DNA from: Paramesorhizobium leguminum
GTDB lineage: Bacteria; Pseudomonadota; Alphaproteobacteria; Rhizobiales; Rhizobiaceae
Reading direction: 5' to 3'
NCBI RefSeq assembly: GCF_003217235.1
Contig: NZ_QJTF01000005.1
Location: forward strand, 145,842-209,841
DNA: 64,000 nucleotides
Under the pieces are notes generated by a model. It was not told where the DNA came from. It did no database searches and was given only the letters and a program-made list of their open reading frames with translations. This document shows positions 45,920 to 54,420 of this stretch, piece by piece; position 1 is the first letter of the stretch; each line of letters starts with the position of its first letter. Position numbers and translations under genes: made by a program.

Positions 45920-47752
45920 ATGGTGGCGCAAACTGAGAACAATGCCGGCACGGATGTAAGCAGGGAACGGCGCGCGCGCCGGCAACGCTCGCTGCTTATG
46001 CGCCGGCTGTTGTCACCCGCGCGCGATCTGCTCGGCCATTATCTCTTTTCCAGTCTCACCCGGCGCATCCTGTTTCTCAATCTGGCGGCGCTGGCGGTGC
46101 TGGTTGCCGGCATCATGTATCTGAACCAGTTCCGGGACGGTCTGATCGACGCCAGGATCGAAAGCCTGATGACCCAGGGCGAGATCATTTCCGGCGCCAT
46201 TGCCGCCTCTGCCACCGTCGATACCAACGCGATCACCATCGATCCCGAAAAGCTGCTCGAATTGCAGGCGGGCCAGAGCATAACCCCCTCCCCTGATTCG
46301 CCTGAGAACTGGGAGTTCCCCATCGATCCGGTGGCGGTCTCCCGCTTGTTGCGGCGTTTGATCTCGCCCATCAGCACGCGCGCCCGCATCTATGACACCA
46401 ACACCATCCTGCTGTTCGATTCGAGCCAGCTTTATTCCAGCTATCCCGGCGGCAAGGTTTCGGGTGGTCAGGTGCTGCGCTATGAGCTCCCCCCAATCGC
46501 GACCGAGGAGCCTGGAGTATTGCAGCGCTTCAGTGGCTGGGTCAGGCATTTCTTTGAAGGCGGCGGCGGCCTGCCGCTCGATCAGGAGCAGCCGGGTGGC
46601 AGCGGTTCGGCTTTCCCGGAGGTGGTCAAGGCCCTGACCGGTTCCCCTGTCGCGGCGCGGCGACGCAACGAACAGGGCGAACTGGTGGTTTCCGTCGCGG
46701 TCCCGATTCAGCGCTCGCGCGCCGTGCTCGGCGTGCTCATGCTCTCGACCCAGGGCGGTGATATCGACAAAATCGTTCAGGGCGAGCGCAACGCCATCTT
46801 CCGCGTCTTCGCGGTGGTGGCGGTGGTGATGGTCATATTGTCGCTGTTTCTGGCTTCCACCATCGCCAATCCGTTGCGCAAGCTTGCCGCCGCCGCTGAT
46901 CGCGTACGCCACGGTGTCAAGAATCGCGTGGAAATACCGGACTTCTCCGACCGGCAGGACGAGGTGGGCCATCTTTCGACGTCGATCCGCGATATGACCA
47001 ATGCGCTTTACGCCCGCATCGAGGCGATCGAGAGTTTTGCCGCCGATGTGAGCCATGAGCTGAAGAACCCCCTCACCTCGCTCAGAAGCGCCGTCGAAAC
47101 GCTGCCGCTCGCCAAATCGGAGGAATCGCGCAAGCGCCTGCTCGATATCATCCAGCATGACGTCCGCCGCCTCGACCGGCTCATCACCGACATCTCCGAT
47201 GCCTCACGCCTCGACGCCGAGTTGGCGCGCGAGCAGGCGGAAAGGATCGACCTCAAGGCGCTGCTCACCAACCTTGTTTCCACGGCGCAAGAGGTGCAGC
47301 GCAACAAATCGGGCACGAAAATCGAATTGCAGGTCGGCAAGTTGCCGACGGGGCGCAAGGGCTTCTTCGTGTCCGGCCACGATTTGCGGTTGGGCCAGGT
47401 CGTCGCCAATCTGGTCGAAAATGCGCGCTCCTTCGTGCCGGAGGATACCGGCAGCATCAAAATCATTCTCAATTACGTCGGCAATCGCATTCGGGTTCTG
47501 GTGGAAGACAACGGTCCGGGTATCGGCGCGGAGGATATCGAGCGCATCTTCGAACGTTTCTACACGGACAGGCCCTCAGCCGAGGCCTTCGGCCAGAATT
47601 CGGGTCTAGGCCTTTCCATCAGCCGCCAGATCGTCGAGGCGCATGGCGGCACGTTGGTGGCGGAGAATATCGTTGATCCCGCGCCGCCAGGCGCCGCTGT
47701 GCCCAGTCATTTGCTTGGCGCCCGCTTCATCGTCGATCTCCCCGCCGGATGA
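45920..47752 (+). CDS. chvG: Sensor histidine kinase ChvG/BvrS
   Basis: Membrane sensor partnered with ChvI. 610 residues: a transmembrane segment at about 47-66, a large periplasmic domain, and a second transmembrane segment around 290-310. A HAMP linker, the H-box DVSHELKNPLTSLRSAVE and the catalytic N- and G-boxes (NLVENARSF, DNGPGIG, GLGLSISRQIV) follow. It is 32 bases after chvI. In Agrobacterium the pair senses acidity, with the periplasmic protein ExoR as inhibitor. Confidence 0.96.
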   Translation: MVAQTENNAGTDVSRERRARRQRSLLMRRLLSPARDLLGHYLFSSLTRRILFLNLAALAVLVAGIMYLNQFRDGLIDARIESLMTQGEIISGAIAASATVDTNAITIDPEKLLELQAGQSITPSPDSPENWEFPIDPVAVSRLLRRLISPISTRARIYDTNTILLFDSSQLYSSYPGGKVSGGQVLRYELPPIATEEPGVLQRFSGWVRHFFEGGGGLPLDQEQPGGSGSAFPEVVKALTGSPVAARRRNEQGELVVSVAVPIQRSRAVLGVLMLSTQGGDIDKIVQGERNAIFRVFAVVAVVMVILSLFLASTIANPLRKLAAAADRVRHGVKNRVEIPDFSDRQDEVGHLSTSIRDMTNALYARIEAIESFAADVSHELKNPLTSLRSAVETLPLAKSEESRKRLLDIIQHDVRRLDRLITDISDASRLDAELAREQAERIDLKALLTNLVSTAQEVQRNKSGTKIELQVGKLPTGRKGFFVSGHDLRLGQVVANLVENARSFVPEDTGSIKIILNYVGNRIRVLVEDNGPGIGAEDIERIFERFYTDRPSAEAFGQNSGLGLSISRQIVEAHGGTLVAENIVDPAPPGAAVPSHLLGARFIVDLPAG

Positions 47753-48246
47753 TGACGGCCATGCATGGCCCCGATGAGAATATCCGCGAGAATATCCATG
47801 CCACAGCGCTTCTGGTTGCCGATCGCGGCGTCCTGATATCAGGCGCGTCGGGAACAGGCAAATCCGGACTGGCGCTGGCGCTCATCAATGCGCGGCTTCT
47901 TAGCGGCGGCTTTGCCGCGCTGGTGTCCGACGACCGCACCATCTTGCGGGCTGCCAACGGCCGGCTTCTGGCTTCTGCACCAGAGACGCTTGCCGGTGGC
48001 ATCGAGGTGCGCGGCGCGGGGCTGTTCTGCATGGCGCACGAAAAGCAAGCCGTCATCCATTTGGTCGTAGATCTCGTTTCGGCCATTGAGGCCGTTCGCT
48101 ATCCGGATGAGGCGAAACGAACGCTTTGCGGCGTGACGCTGCCTCGCCTCGCCCTTCCCTCACTCGCGTCCGCAGAAGCCAACATCCTTATGGCCTGCCA
48201 GGCAATAGCGGCCGCACTTTTCATGCAGCCATGGCCACATGCTTGA
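47749..48246 (+). CDS. hprK: HPr kinase/phosphorylase, short alphaproteobacterial form
   Basis: Phosphorylates HPr on the regulatory Ser. 165 residues, i.e. only the kinase half; the N-terminal domain of the Gram-positive enzymes is absent, as usual in alphaproteobacteria. Walker A ISGASGTGKSGLALAL and GIEVRGAGLF are present. It overlaps chvG by 4 bases, tying the two-component system to the PTS. Confidence 0.93.
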   Translation: MMTAMHGPDENIRENIHATALLVADRGVLISGASGTGKSGLALALINARLLSGGFAALVSDDRTILRAANGRLLASAPETLAGGIEVRGAGLFCMAHEKQAVIHLVVDLVSAIEAVRYPDEAKRTLCGVTLPRLALPSLASAEANILMACQAIAAALFMQPWPHA

Positions 48247-48286
48247 TCTCGAAATTTTGGCAGACTTCTTTGATTAAGATCGAGCG
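48241..48286. repeat. Degenerate copy of the intergenic palindrome
   Basis: GCTTGATCTCGAAATTTTGGCAGAC (here seen in pieces) then CTTTGATTAAGATCGAGCG. It aligns with the main palindrome but many arm bases have drifted, so the stem is weak. It overlaps the last codon and stop of hprK. Confidence 0.5.
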
Positions 48287-48502
48287 ACTGGCGGATTAAG
48301 GATAACACGTGGTGAATCGTCCCTCGCCTTGCTGCGATGCGGCATATCGGCTAAATCAAGGCAGTGGCCGGATTTTTCGCTTGATATCACATTTCCGGCT
48401 GTCAAGATGTGCAACCTGCCGGGGATTGGGTGTGGCCCGGCGGTCAGAAGCGCTGGCGGGGTGTTTCATGCCGATGCAGCGCATGACGGGAGCAATTTGA
48501 GA

Positions 48503-48919
48503 ATGATCGGACTCGTGCTTGTGACGCACGGAAGGCTGGCCGAGGAGTTTCATCATGCGGTCGAGCATGTCGTCGGTCCGCAGGAGAACTTCGAAACGGT
48601 TTGCATCGGCGCGGAAGACGACATGGAACAGCGTCGCCGTGATATTGTCGATGCCATAGTGCGCGCCGAAAAGGGGCAGGGTGTCATCATCCTGACCGAT
48701 ATGTTTGGCGGAACGCCTTCCAATCTCGCCATTTCGGTCATGAAACCGGGAGAAATCGAGGTGATCGCCGGCGTCAATCTGCCTATGCTGATCAAGCTTT
48801 CGAGCGTCCGCGTTGCGGGCGACATGCAGGTGGCGTTGCGTGAAGCGCAGGAGGCCGGCCGCAAATATATCAACGTAGCAAGCCAGGTTCTTACGAGCCA
48901 GATTCCGGCGGGGAAGTAA
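48503..48919 (+). CDS. PTS EIIA component, mannose/fructose family (EIIA-Man)
   Basis: 138-residue regulatory PTS protein. The phospho-accepting His is in MIGLVLVTHGRLAEEF, and ILTDMFGGTPSNLAI is the family signature. No EIIB/EIIC genes are nearby, which fits a regulatory, not a transport, role. ATG 48503 is chosen; the open frame before it is not family-like. Confidence 0.94.
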   Translation: MIGLVLVTHGRLAEEFHHAVEHVVGPQENFETVCIGAEDDMEQRRRDIVDAIVRAEKGQGVIILTDMFGGTPSNLAISVMKPGEIEVIAGVNLPMLIKLSSVRVAGDMQVALREAQEAGRKYINVASQVLTSQIPAGK

Positions 48920-48926
48920 CCGGTCC

Positions 48927-49241
48927 ATGCATTCAGCCATTTCTCTGACTGGAACCTATGACGAGGCGACGGCGCTCCGGCGCTCTTTCGAGATTGTCAA
49001 CATACGCGGCCTCCATGCCCGCGCATCGGCGAAATTCGTCCAGCTCGTCGATGGTTTCGATGCGCATGTCCGCGTCGAGAAGGATGGAGCCGTTGTCGGC
49101 GGCACCTCGATCATGGGCCTGATGATGCTGGCCGCCTCGCCTGGCTGTTGCATCAACGTCAGCGCGTCGGGGCGTCAGGCCGAAGAGGTGCTGGATGCCT
49201 TGGGTGAACTGATCGCCAACAAGTTCGGCGAAGAAGCCTGA
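48927..49241 (+). CDS. ptsH: Phosphocarrier protein HPr/NPr
   Basis: 104 residues. The His phosphorylation site is FEIVNIRGLHARASAKF (His30), and the HprK target Ser lies in GGTSIMGLMMLAAS (Ser60). The presence of both and of hprK shows a dual-phosphorylated regulatory HPr. The N-terminal ~20 residues extend beyond the typical HPr. 7 bases after the EIIA gene. Confidence 0.95.
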   Translation: MHSAISLTGTYDEATALRRSFEIVNIRGLHARASAKFVQLVDGFDAHVRVEKDGAVVGGTSIMGLMMLAASPGCCINVSASGRQAEEVLDALGELIANKFGEEA

Positions 49242-49246
49242 CGGGC

Positions 49247-50068
49247 ATGTCATCCGCCTCCGCGCCGGCAAGTGGTCTTTCGTCGCCTGTTGCGGTCTTC
49301 GATGCCGGCATCGGCAGTTACGCGCTGGTCGAGCGGATACGCCGGGCACAGCCCAAGCGCGACATCATTTATTTCGCGGATCGCGCCCGCTTTCCTTACG
49401 GCGCCAAATCGCGTGACCAATTGCTGCCGATCATGAGCGATACGATCGATTATCTGATCGGTTTGGGTGCGGCAAGCATAGTTCTGGCTTCGAACGCGCC
49501 ATCGATCATGGTCCTCGATGCCCTGAAAGACCGTTTTGCCGTGCCTGTCTATGGAGTCAAGCCTCCTCTGCGTGAGGCCCTTGCTGCAAGCCGTAGCGGA
49601 CAAGTGGGCGTCATGGGCGTGCGTTCCATGATTGAAAGCGTGGAACTGAAGCAATTCGTTCGCAGCCAGACATCCCGGTCCGAAATGGTAGCTCTGATTA
49701 ACGGTTCGCCGATGGTCGAGCTGGTGGAAAGCGGAGCTTTTCTTCTGGAGCCGGGGGGCGCTCTGGAAAAGGTCGGTGCATTTTGCGATAATATCGCAAG
49801 AGCCTATCCGGGCATCGATGTTCTGACCCTTTCCAGCACCCATCTGCCTTGGCTTCGTTCCTTTTTCGAAGAGGCTCGCCCCGGCTGGCGTTTCCTTGAT
49901 CCCGCCGATGATGTCGTCGCAACTCTGCCTTCGCCCCAAGGTGGGTCGGGCCGTACGGTTGCGCTTGTGACCGAATGCGATGCCTACCCTGTTGCAGGCT
50001 TCCGCGAGATGCTGAAAAAATTGGCCATAGATTTACCTTTGGCCATCGTTAATCCTGCTATCGCTTAG
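49247..50068 (+). CDS. Glutamate-racemase-like protein lacking both catalytic cysteines
   Basis: 273 residues aligned to the Asp/Glu racemase (MurI) family: FDAGIGS (18-24) for the usual FDSGVGG, YFADRARFPYG, and PVYGVKPPL for the P-x-x-G segment. The two catalytic Cys positions are replaced: ASNAPSI has Ser82 where racemases have ACNT, and LSSTHLPW has Ser197 in place of the GCTHYP Cys. Racemase activity is therefore unlikely. It is 6 bases after the HPr gene and probably belongs to that operon. A regulatory or structural role is inferred, not shown. Confidence 0.82.
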   Translation: MSSASAPASGLSSPVAVFDAGIGSYALVERIRRAQPKRDIIYFADRARFPYGAKSRDQLLPIMSDTIDYLIGLGAASIVLASNAPSIMVLDALKDRFAVPVYGVKPPLREALAASRSGQVGVMGVRSMIESVELKQFVRSQTSRSEMVALINGSPMVELVESGAFLLEPGGALEKVGAFCDNIARAYPGIDVLTLSSTHLPWLRSFFEEARPGWRFLDPADDVVATLPSPQGGSGRTVALVTECDAYPVAGFREMLKKLAIDLPLAIVNPAIA

Positions 50069-50207
50069 ATGCAACGATATGCACGCATAAAGATTTCTTT
50101 ATGTTCCATTGTGCGTTTCTTGCCAATCTGCTACCCAATGGTAACACGGAAACCGGCCATCGCGCCCTGCCTTAGCATTCTGAATTGTTCGAATTGGAGA
50201 ACCGGGA

Positions 50208-51608
50208 ATGACCACTAAACAAGATTTCGTCGTCAAGGATTTGGGCCTCGCGGATTGGGGCCGCAAGGAAATCGTCATCGCTGAAACCGAGATGCCGGGC
50301 CTGATGGCCGCGCGCGATGAATTCGGCGCGTCGAAGTCGCTCAAGGGCGCGCGCATCTCTGGCTCCTTGCACATGACGATCCAGACCGCTGTTCTCATCG
50401 AGACATTGCAGGCGCTGGGCGCCGATGTGCGCTGGGCTTCCTGCAACATCTTTTCGACACAGGATCACGCCGCCGCGGCGATTGCCGCCACCGGTACGCC
50501 GGTCTTTGCCATTAAAGGCGAGACGCTGGAGGAATATTGGACCTATACCGACCAGATTTTCCAATGGCCGGATGGCGCCCCCACCAACATGATCCTCGAT
50601 GATGGTGGCGACGCCACGATGTATATTCTTATCGGCGCGCGCGCCGAGGCAGGTGAGGACGTGCTCTCCAATCCGGGCAGCGAGGAAGAGGAAATCCTTT
50701 TCGCGCAGATCAAGAAGCGCATGGCCGAGACACCGGGCTTTTTCACAAGGCAGCGTGACGCGATTCTGGGCGTGACGGAAGAGACCACTACCGGCGTTAA
50801 CCGTCTCTATCAGCTGCAGAAGAAGGGCCTGCTGCCCTTCCCGGCGATCAACGTCAATGACAGCGTCACCAAGTCGAAATTCGACAATAAATATGGCTGC
50901 AAGGAATCGCTGGTTGATGGCATCCGCCGCGGCACCGATGTGATGATGGCCGGCAAGGTGGCCGTCGTTTGCGGTTACGGCGATGTCGGCAAGGGTTCGG
51001 CCCAGTCGCTTCTCGGCGCTGGCGCGCGCGTCAAGGTCACGGAAGTCGATCCCATCTGCGCATTGCAGGCAGCGATGGACGGCTTCGAAGTGGTCACGCT
51101 CGATGATGCGGCGCCGACCGCCGATATCGTCATCACCACGACCGGCAACAAGGATGTCATCACGCTTGACCATATGCGCAAGCTGAAGGACATGGCGATC
51201 GTCGGCAATATCGGCCATTTCGACAACGAGATCCAGGTCGCCGCATTGCGCAATCTGAAGTGGACCAATGTCAAGCCGCAGGTCGATCTGGTCGAGTTTC
51301 CGGATGGCAAGCGCCTGATCCTGCTTTCCGAAGGCCGCCTCCTCAATCTGGGCAACGCCACGGGCCATCCGAGCTTCGTCATGTCCGCGTCCTTCACCAA
51401 CCAGGTGCTGGCGCAGATCGAGATTTTCACCCGCCGCGAGAACTATCGGAACGAGGTCTACGTTCTGCCGAAACACCTCGATGAGAAGGTCGCGCGGCTG
51501 CATCTGGCCAAGCTCGGGGCCAAGCTGACCACGCTTTCGGATGAACAGGCAGCCTATATCGGCGTCACGCCGCAGGGGCCATTCAAGTCGGAGCACTACA
51601 GGTATTAA
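50208..51608 (+). CDS. ahcY: Adenosylhomocysteinase
   Basis: Hydrolyses S-adenosylhomocysteine to homocysteine and adenosine, keeping methyltransferases active. 466 residues. NAD-binding [16 protein letters not shown] and the long insert typical of the bacterial enzyme are seen, with C-terminal SEHYRY. GGGA lies just before ATG 50208. The gene stands alone between the PTS-associated genes and divL. Confidence 0.97.
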   Translation: MTTKQDFVVKDLGLADWGRKEIVIAETEMPGLMAARDEFGASKSLKGARISGSLHMTIQTAVLIETLQALGADVRWASCNIFSTQDHAAAAIAATGTPVFAIKGETLEEYWTYTDQIFQWPDGAPTNMILDDGGDATMYILIGARAEAGEDVLSNPGSEEEEILFAQIKKRMAETPGFFTRQRDAILGVTEETTTGVNRLYQLQKKGLLPFPAINVNDSVTKSKFDNKYGCKESLVDGIRRGTDVMMAGKVAVVCGYGDVGKGSAQSLLGAGARVKVTEVDPICALQAAMDGFEVVTLDDAAPTADIVITTTGNKDVITLDHMRKLKDMAIVGNIGHFDNEIQVAALRNLKWTNVKPQVDLVEFPDGKRLILLSEGRLLNLGNATGHPSFVMSASFTNQVLAQIEIFTRRENYRNEVYVLPKHLDEKVARLHLAKLGAKLTTLSDEQAAYIGVTPQGPFKSEHYRY

Positions 51609-51637
51609 CCATAGCTTAAAAATCTACAACATGTGGG

Positions 51638-51673
51638 TGCCGGGTGGTTGACAAACTGCCCGGCATTTATTTT
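51638..51673 (+). terminator. Terminator of ahcY
   Basis: Stem TGCCGGG / CCCGGCA with a 14-base loop and the T-rich tail TTTATTTTT, 30 bases after the stop. Confidence 0.8.
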
Positions 51674-51734
51674 TGCGCTTCGCCTCCTTCACGGCGATTC
51701 CCTTGAGGGGTATTTTGGTGTGATTCGAGTACGC

Positions 51735-51777
51735 GCATGATCCCGAAAAGTTGCAGACTTTTCGGATAAGATCATGC
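51735..51777. repeat. Tandem palindrome, copy 1 of 3, before divL
   Basis: Consensus copy: GCATGATCCCGAAAAGT, loop, ACTTTTCGGATAAGATCATGC. Start-to-start distance to the next copy is 54 bp. Confidence 0.9.
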
Positions 51778-51788
51778 GTTTGAAGGCA

Positions 51789-51831
51789 GCATGATCCCGA
51801 AAAGTTGCAGACTTTTCGGACAAGATCATGT
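51789..51831. repeat. Tandem palindrome, copy 2 of 3, before divL
   Basis: GCATGATCCCGAAAAGT, loop, ACTTTTCGGACAAGATCATGT. Nearly identical to copy 1. The next copy again starts 54 bp later. Confidence 0.9.
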
Positions 51832-51842
51832 GTTGACAGCAA

Positions 51843-51884
51843 GCATGATCAGGAAAAGTCGCGGACTTTTCGAATGCGGTATGC
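51843..51884. repeat. Tandem palindrome, copy 3 of 3, before divL
   Basis: More diverged: GCATGATCAGGAAAAGT, loop, ACTTTTCGAATGCGGTATGC, ending GGC. It lies 41 bases upstream of the divL start codon, in the likely 5' untranslated or promoter zone. Confidence 0.8.
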
Positions 51885-51925
51885 GGCAGAATAGACTCTA
51901 ATCGAGGCGGCGGAGAGGATTTGGT

Positions 51926-54406
51926 ATGCGAGGGATGGTTTTGCGGCAGAAGGTGCTGCAGGCGGGCGTTTCCGCTCTTGCGCTGTTGCCTGTGTCCGCA
52001 TGGGCTCAAATTTCTGAGCCGATGACCAAGATTTCCATCCCCTTTGGCGCCTCGCTCGGCACGTTCGAGGTCATTCAGTTCGCCATGTTCCTGGGCGCCA
52101 TGGGCGCCGCGCTGCTTTCGGCCGGCTGGCTCATCCGTGATCGCGGCAAGATCGCCGAGGAAAATGTCACGCTCCGCGCCAAATTTGCCGATTTGAGCCA
52201 TGCCGCCCAGCGCAGCGAAGCGCTTCTCAATCTGAAGGATCAGCGCATTGTCGTCTGGGATGGCAGCGACAGGAAGCCCGAAGTGGTTGGCCTCCTGCCC
52301 GGAACAAGCGGCGCTCCGCGGGATCGCGCCGGGTTCCTCGCCTTTGGGCGCTGGCTGCGCCCCGAGTCCGTTGCGGCGTTCGAGCGCGCGGTCACCGGTC
52401 TGCGCGATCAGGCGCAGTCCTTCGATCTCACCATCGAGACGGTCAACGGAACGCTTCTTGATGTGCAAGGGCGTACCTCGGGCAGTTACGCAATTGCTCG
52501 TTTTGTCAGCCTGGAAGGCGTTCAGGCGGAGCGTGCTTTGCTGGAGGCGGAAAACCGTCGCCTTTCCGAGGCGGTTTCCCTGTTGCGCGGCCTGCTCGAT
52601 GCGCTCGATATGGCGGGGTGGACGCGCGATGCGCAAGGACGGCTCGACTGGGTCAACAAGGCCTATGCCAAGGCTGTCGGCGTGGCTGATCCCGGCGAGG
52701 CGGTCGCCGGCGGGCATGAGCTCCTCGGCACCAGCGCGCGCGAGCGTATTGAACGCGAGCGAGTCGCGAAGGCGCATTTCCGTGATCGCCTCTCAACCGT
52801 CATCGGTGGCGACCGGCATATATTTGAGGTGACCGATGTGGCCGGTAGCGCGGGTTCCGCCGGCGTTGCCGCCGATATCAGCGAGATCGAGCAGGTGCGG
52901 GAAGAGTTGCAGCGCACCGTGCGCAGCCATGCCGAAACGCTCGACCAGCTCAATACGGCAGTCGCCATTTTCGATCCCGACATGAAGTTGCAATTCTTCA
53001 ACCAGGCCTTCGCCAAGCTCTGGACGCTCGATTCAGCCTTCATGGAGGCGCGCCCGAGCAACGCCATGCTGCTCGACCGGCTGCGCGGCGAAGGCAAGCT
53101 GCCCGAACAGCCGGAATGGCGGCGCTGGAAGGAGCAGGTCCTGTCAGCCTATCGCGCCGTCGATCCGCAGGAGCATTGGTGGCATCTGCCCGATGGGCGG
53201 ACGCTGCGCGTCGTCGGAAATCCGCATCCGAAGGGCGGCGTCACCTGGGTCTTTGAAAATCTGACCGAAAAATTCGATCTCGAAAGCCGCTACAATACGT
53301 TGATCCGGGTGCAGGGCGAAACGCTCGATCATCTGGCGGAGGGCGTGGCCGTGTTTGGTTCGGATGGCCGCATCCGCCTTTCCAATCCCTCTTTCGCCGC
53401 GCTCTGGTCGCTGCCCGCCAATCTGGCGGTCGAGGGAACGCATATCGCCGCCATTCGTGCTTTTTGCGAAAAAAATTCCGATCCGGCACTCTGGGAAAAT
53501 TTTGTCGCCACGGTAACCGGCTTCGCCGATAAGCGCGAAGGCGATGCGGGCCAATTGGAACTTGCGGGAGGGGCTATTCTCTCTTATGCGCTGGTGCCCT
53601 TGCCCAAGGGGCAGACCATGCTGACCTTTGTCGATGTGACCGACACCGTTCGCGTCGAGCGCGCGCTGAAGGAGAAGAACGAGGCGCTCGAGCTTGCCGA
53701 CCAGATAAAGAACGATTTCGTGCAGCATGTTTCCTATGAGCTTCGCTCGCCGCTCACCAATATCATCGGCTTTACCGAGCTGTTGCAAACCCTGTCCTTC
53801 GGTGAGTTGAACGAGCGCCAGCGCGAATACCTCGATCACATCGGCACCTCGTCCTCCGTGCTCTTGACCATCGTCAACGATATTCTCGACCTGGCTACCG
53901 TCGATGCAGGCATTATGGAGCTGGAAATTGACGATGTGCCGGTCGCCGAGACGGTTTCCGCCGCCGCCGAGCGCATTGCCGATCGTTTGCGTGAGCACGA
54001 TATAGGCCTCAAGGTGGATCTCGCCCGCGGCATCGGCTCCTTCCGGGGCGATGCGAATCGCATCCGCCAGGTGCTGTTCAACCTGTTGAGCAACGCGGCC
54101 AATTATGCGCCGGAAGGCTCCATGATCCTGCTCAAAGCCGCGCGTAAAAACGCCGAAATTGTCTTCTCTGTCCATGATGATGGGCCGGGAATGCCGAAGG
54201 ACGTGCTCGACACGGTGTTCAAGCGGTTCGAGCCGCGCTCGAATGGCGGGCGCCGCCGTGGCGCTGGCTTGGGCCTTTCCATCGTCAAGAGCTTCGTCGA
54301 GCTGCATGGCGGTTCGGTCGAGATCGATACGGCGGCTGGCCGGGGAACGACGGTGCTTTGCCGCTTGCCGGTCGAGGCCCGGATATTCCGTGTCGCGGCG
54401 GAATAG
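51926..54406 (+). CDS. divL: DivL-type pseudo-histidine kinase (cell-cycle regulator)
   Basis: 826 residues: signal-like hydrophobic N-terminus and a membrane segment (AMFLGAMGAALLSAGWLI), several PAS domains, and a histidine-kinase-like catalytic module. The H-box reads HVSYELRSPLTNIIGF, with Tyr604 where kinases have the phospho-His. This is the DivL hallmark; in Caulobacter DivL controls CckA-CtrA signalling with DivK. The ATP-binding N-, G1- and G2-boxes (NLLSNAANYAP, DDGPGMP, GAGLGLSIVKSFVEL) are intact. It starts 41 bases after the third tandem palindrome. tsaE follows closely. Confidence 0.92.
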   Translation: MRGMVLRQKVLQAGVSALALLPVSAWAQISEPMTKISIPFGASLGTFEVIQFAMFLGAMGAALLSAGWLIRDRGKIAEENVTLRAKFADLSHAAQRSEALLNLKDQRIVVWDGSDRKPEVVGLLPGTSGAPRDRAGFLAFGRWLRPESVAAFERAVTGLRDQAQSFDLTIETVNGTLLDVQGRTSGSYAIARFVSLEGVQAERALLEAENRRLSEAVSLLRGLLDALDMAGWTRDAQGRLDWVNKAYAKAVGVADPGEAVAGGHELLGTSARERIERERVAKAHFRDRLSTVIGGDRHIFEVTDVAGSAGSAGVAADISEIEQVREELQRTVRSHAETLDQLNTAVAIFDPDMKLQFFNQAFAKLWTLDSAFMEARPSNAMLLDRLRGEGKLPEQPEWRRWKEQVLSAYRAVDPQEHWWHLPDGRTLRVVGNPHPKGGVTWVFENLTEKFDLESRYNTLIRVQGETLDHLAEGVAVFGSDGRIRLSNPSFAALWSLPANLAVEGTHIAAIRAFCEKNSDPALWENFVATVTGFADKREGDAGQLELAGGAILSYALVPLPKGQTMLTFVDVTDTVRVERALKEKNEALELADQIKNDFVQHVSYELRSPLTNIIGFTELLQTLSFGELNERQREYLDHIGTSSSVLLTIVNDILDLATVDAGIMELEIDDVPVAETVSAAAERIADRLREHDIGLKVDLARGIGSFRGDANRIRQVLFNLLSNAANYAPEGSMILLKAARKNAEIVFSVHDDGPGMPKDVLDTVFKRFEPRSNGGRRRGAGLGLSIVKSFVELHGGSVEIDTAAGRGTTVLCRLPVEARIFRVAAE

Positions 54407-54420
54407 AATGTTGTTGTAGT

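Noticed and set aside
50086..50103. Short AT-rich hairpin CATAAAG/CTTTATG before ahcY
   Set aside because: Seven weak pairs without a T run; not distinguishable from chance.
50069..50207. SAM/SAH riboswitch before ahcY
   Set aside because: No conserved riboswitch core could be recognised in the 139 bases.
53144..54307. 387-codon minus-strand frame opposite divL
   Set aside because: Shadow of divL, no recognisable motif.
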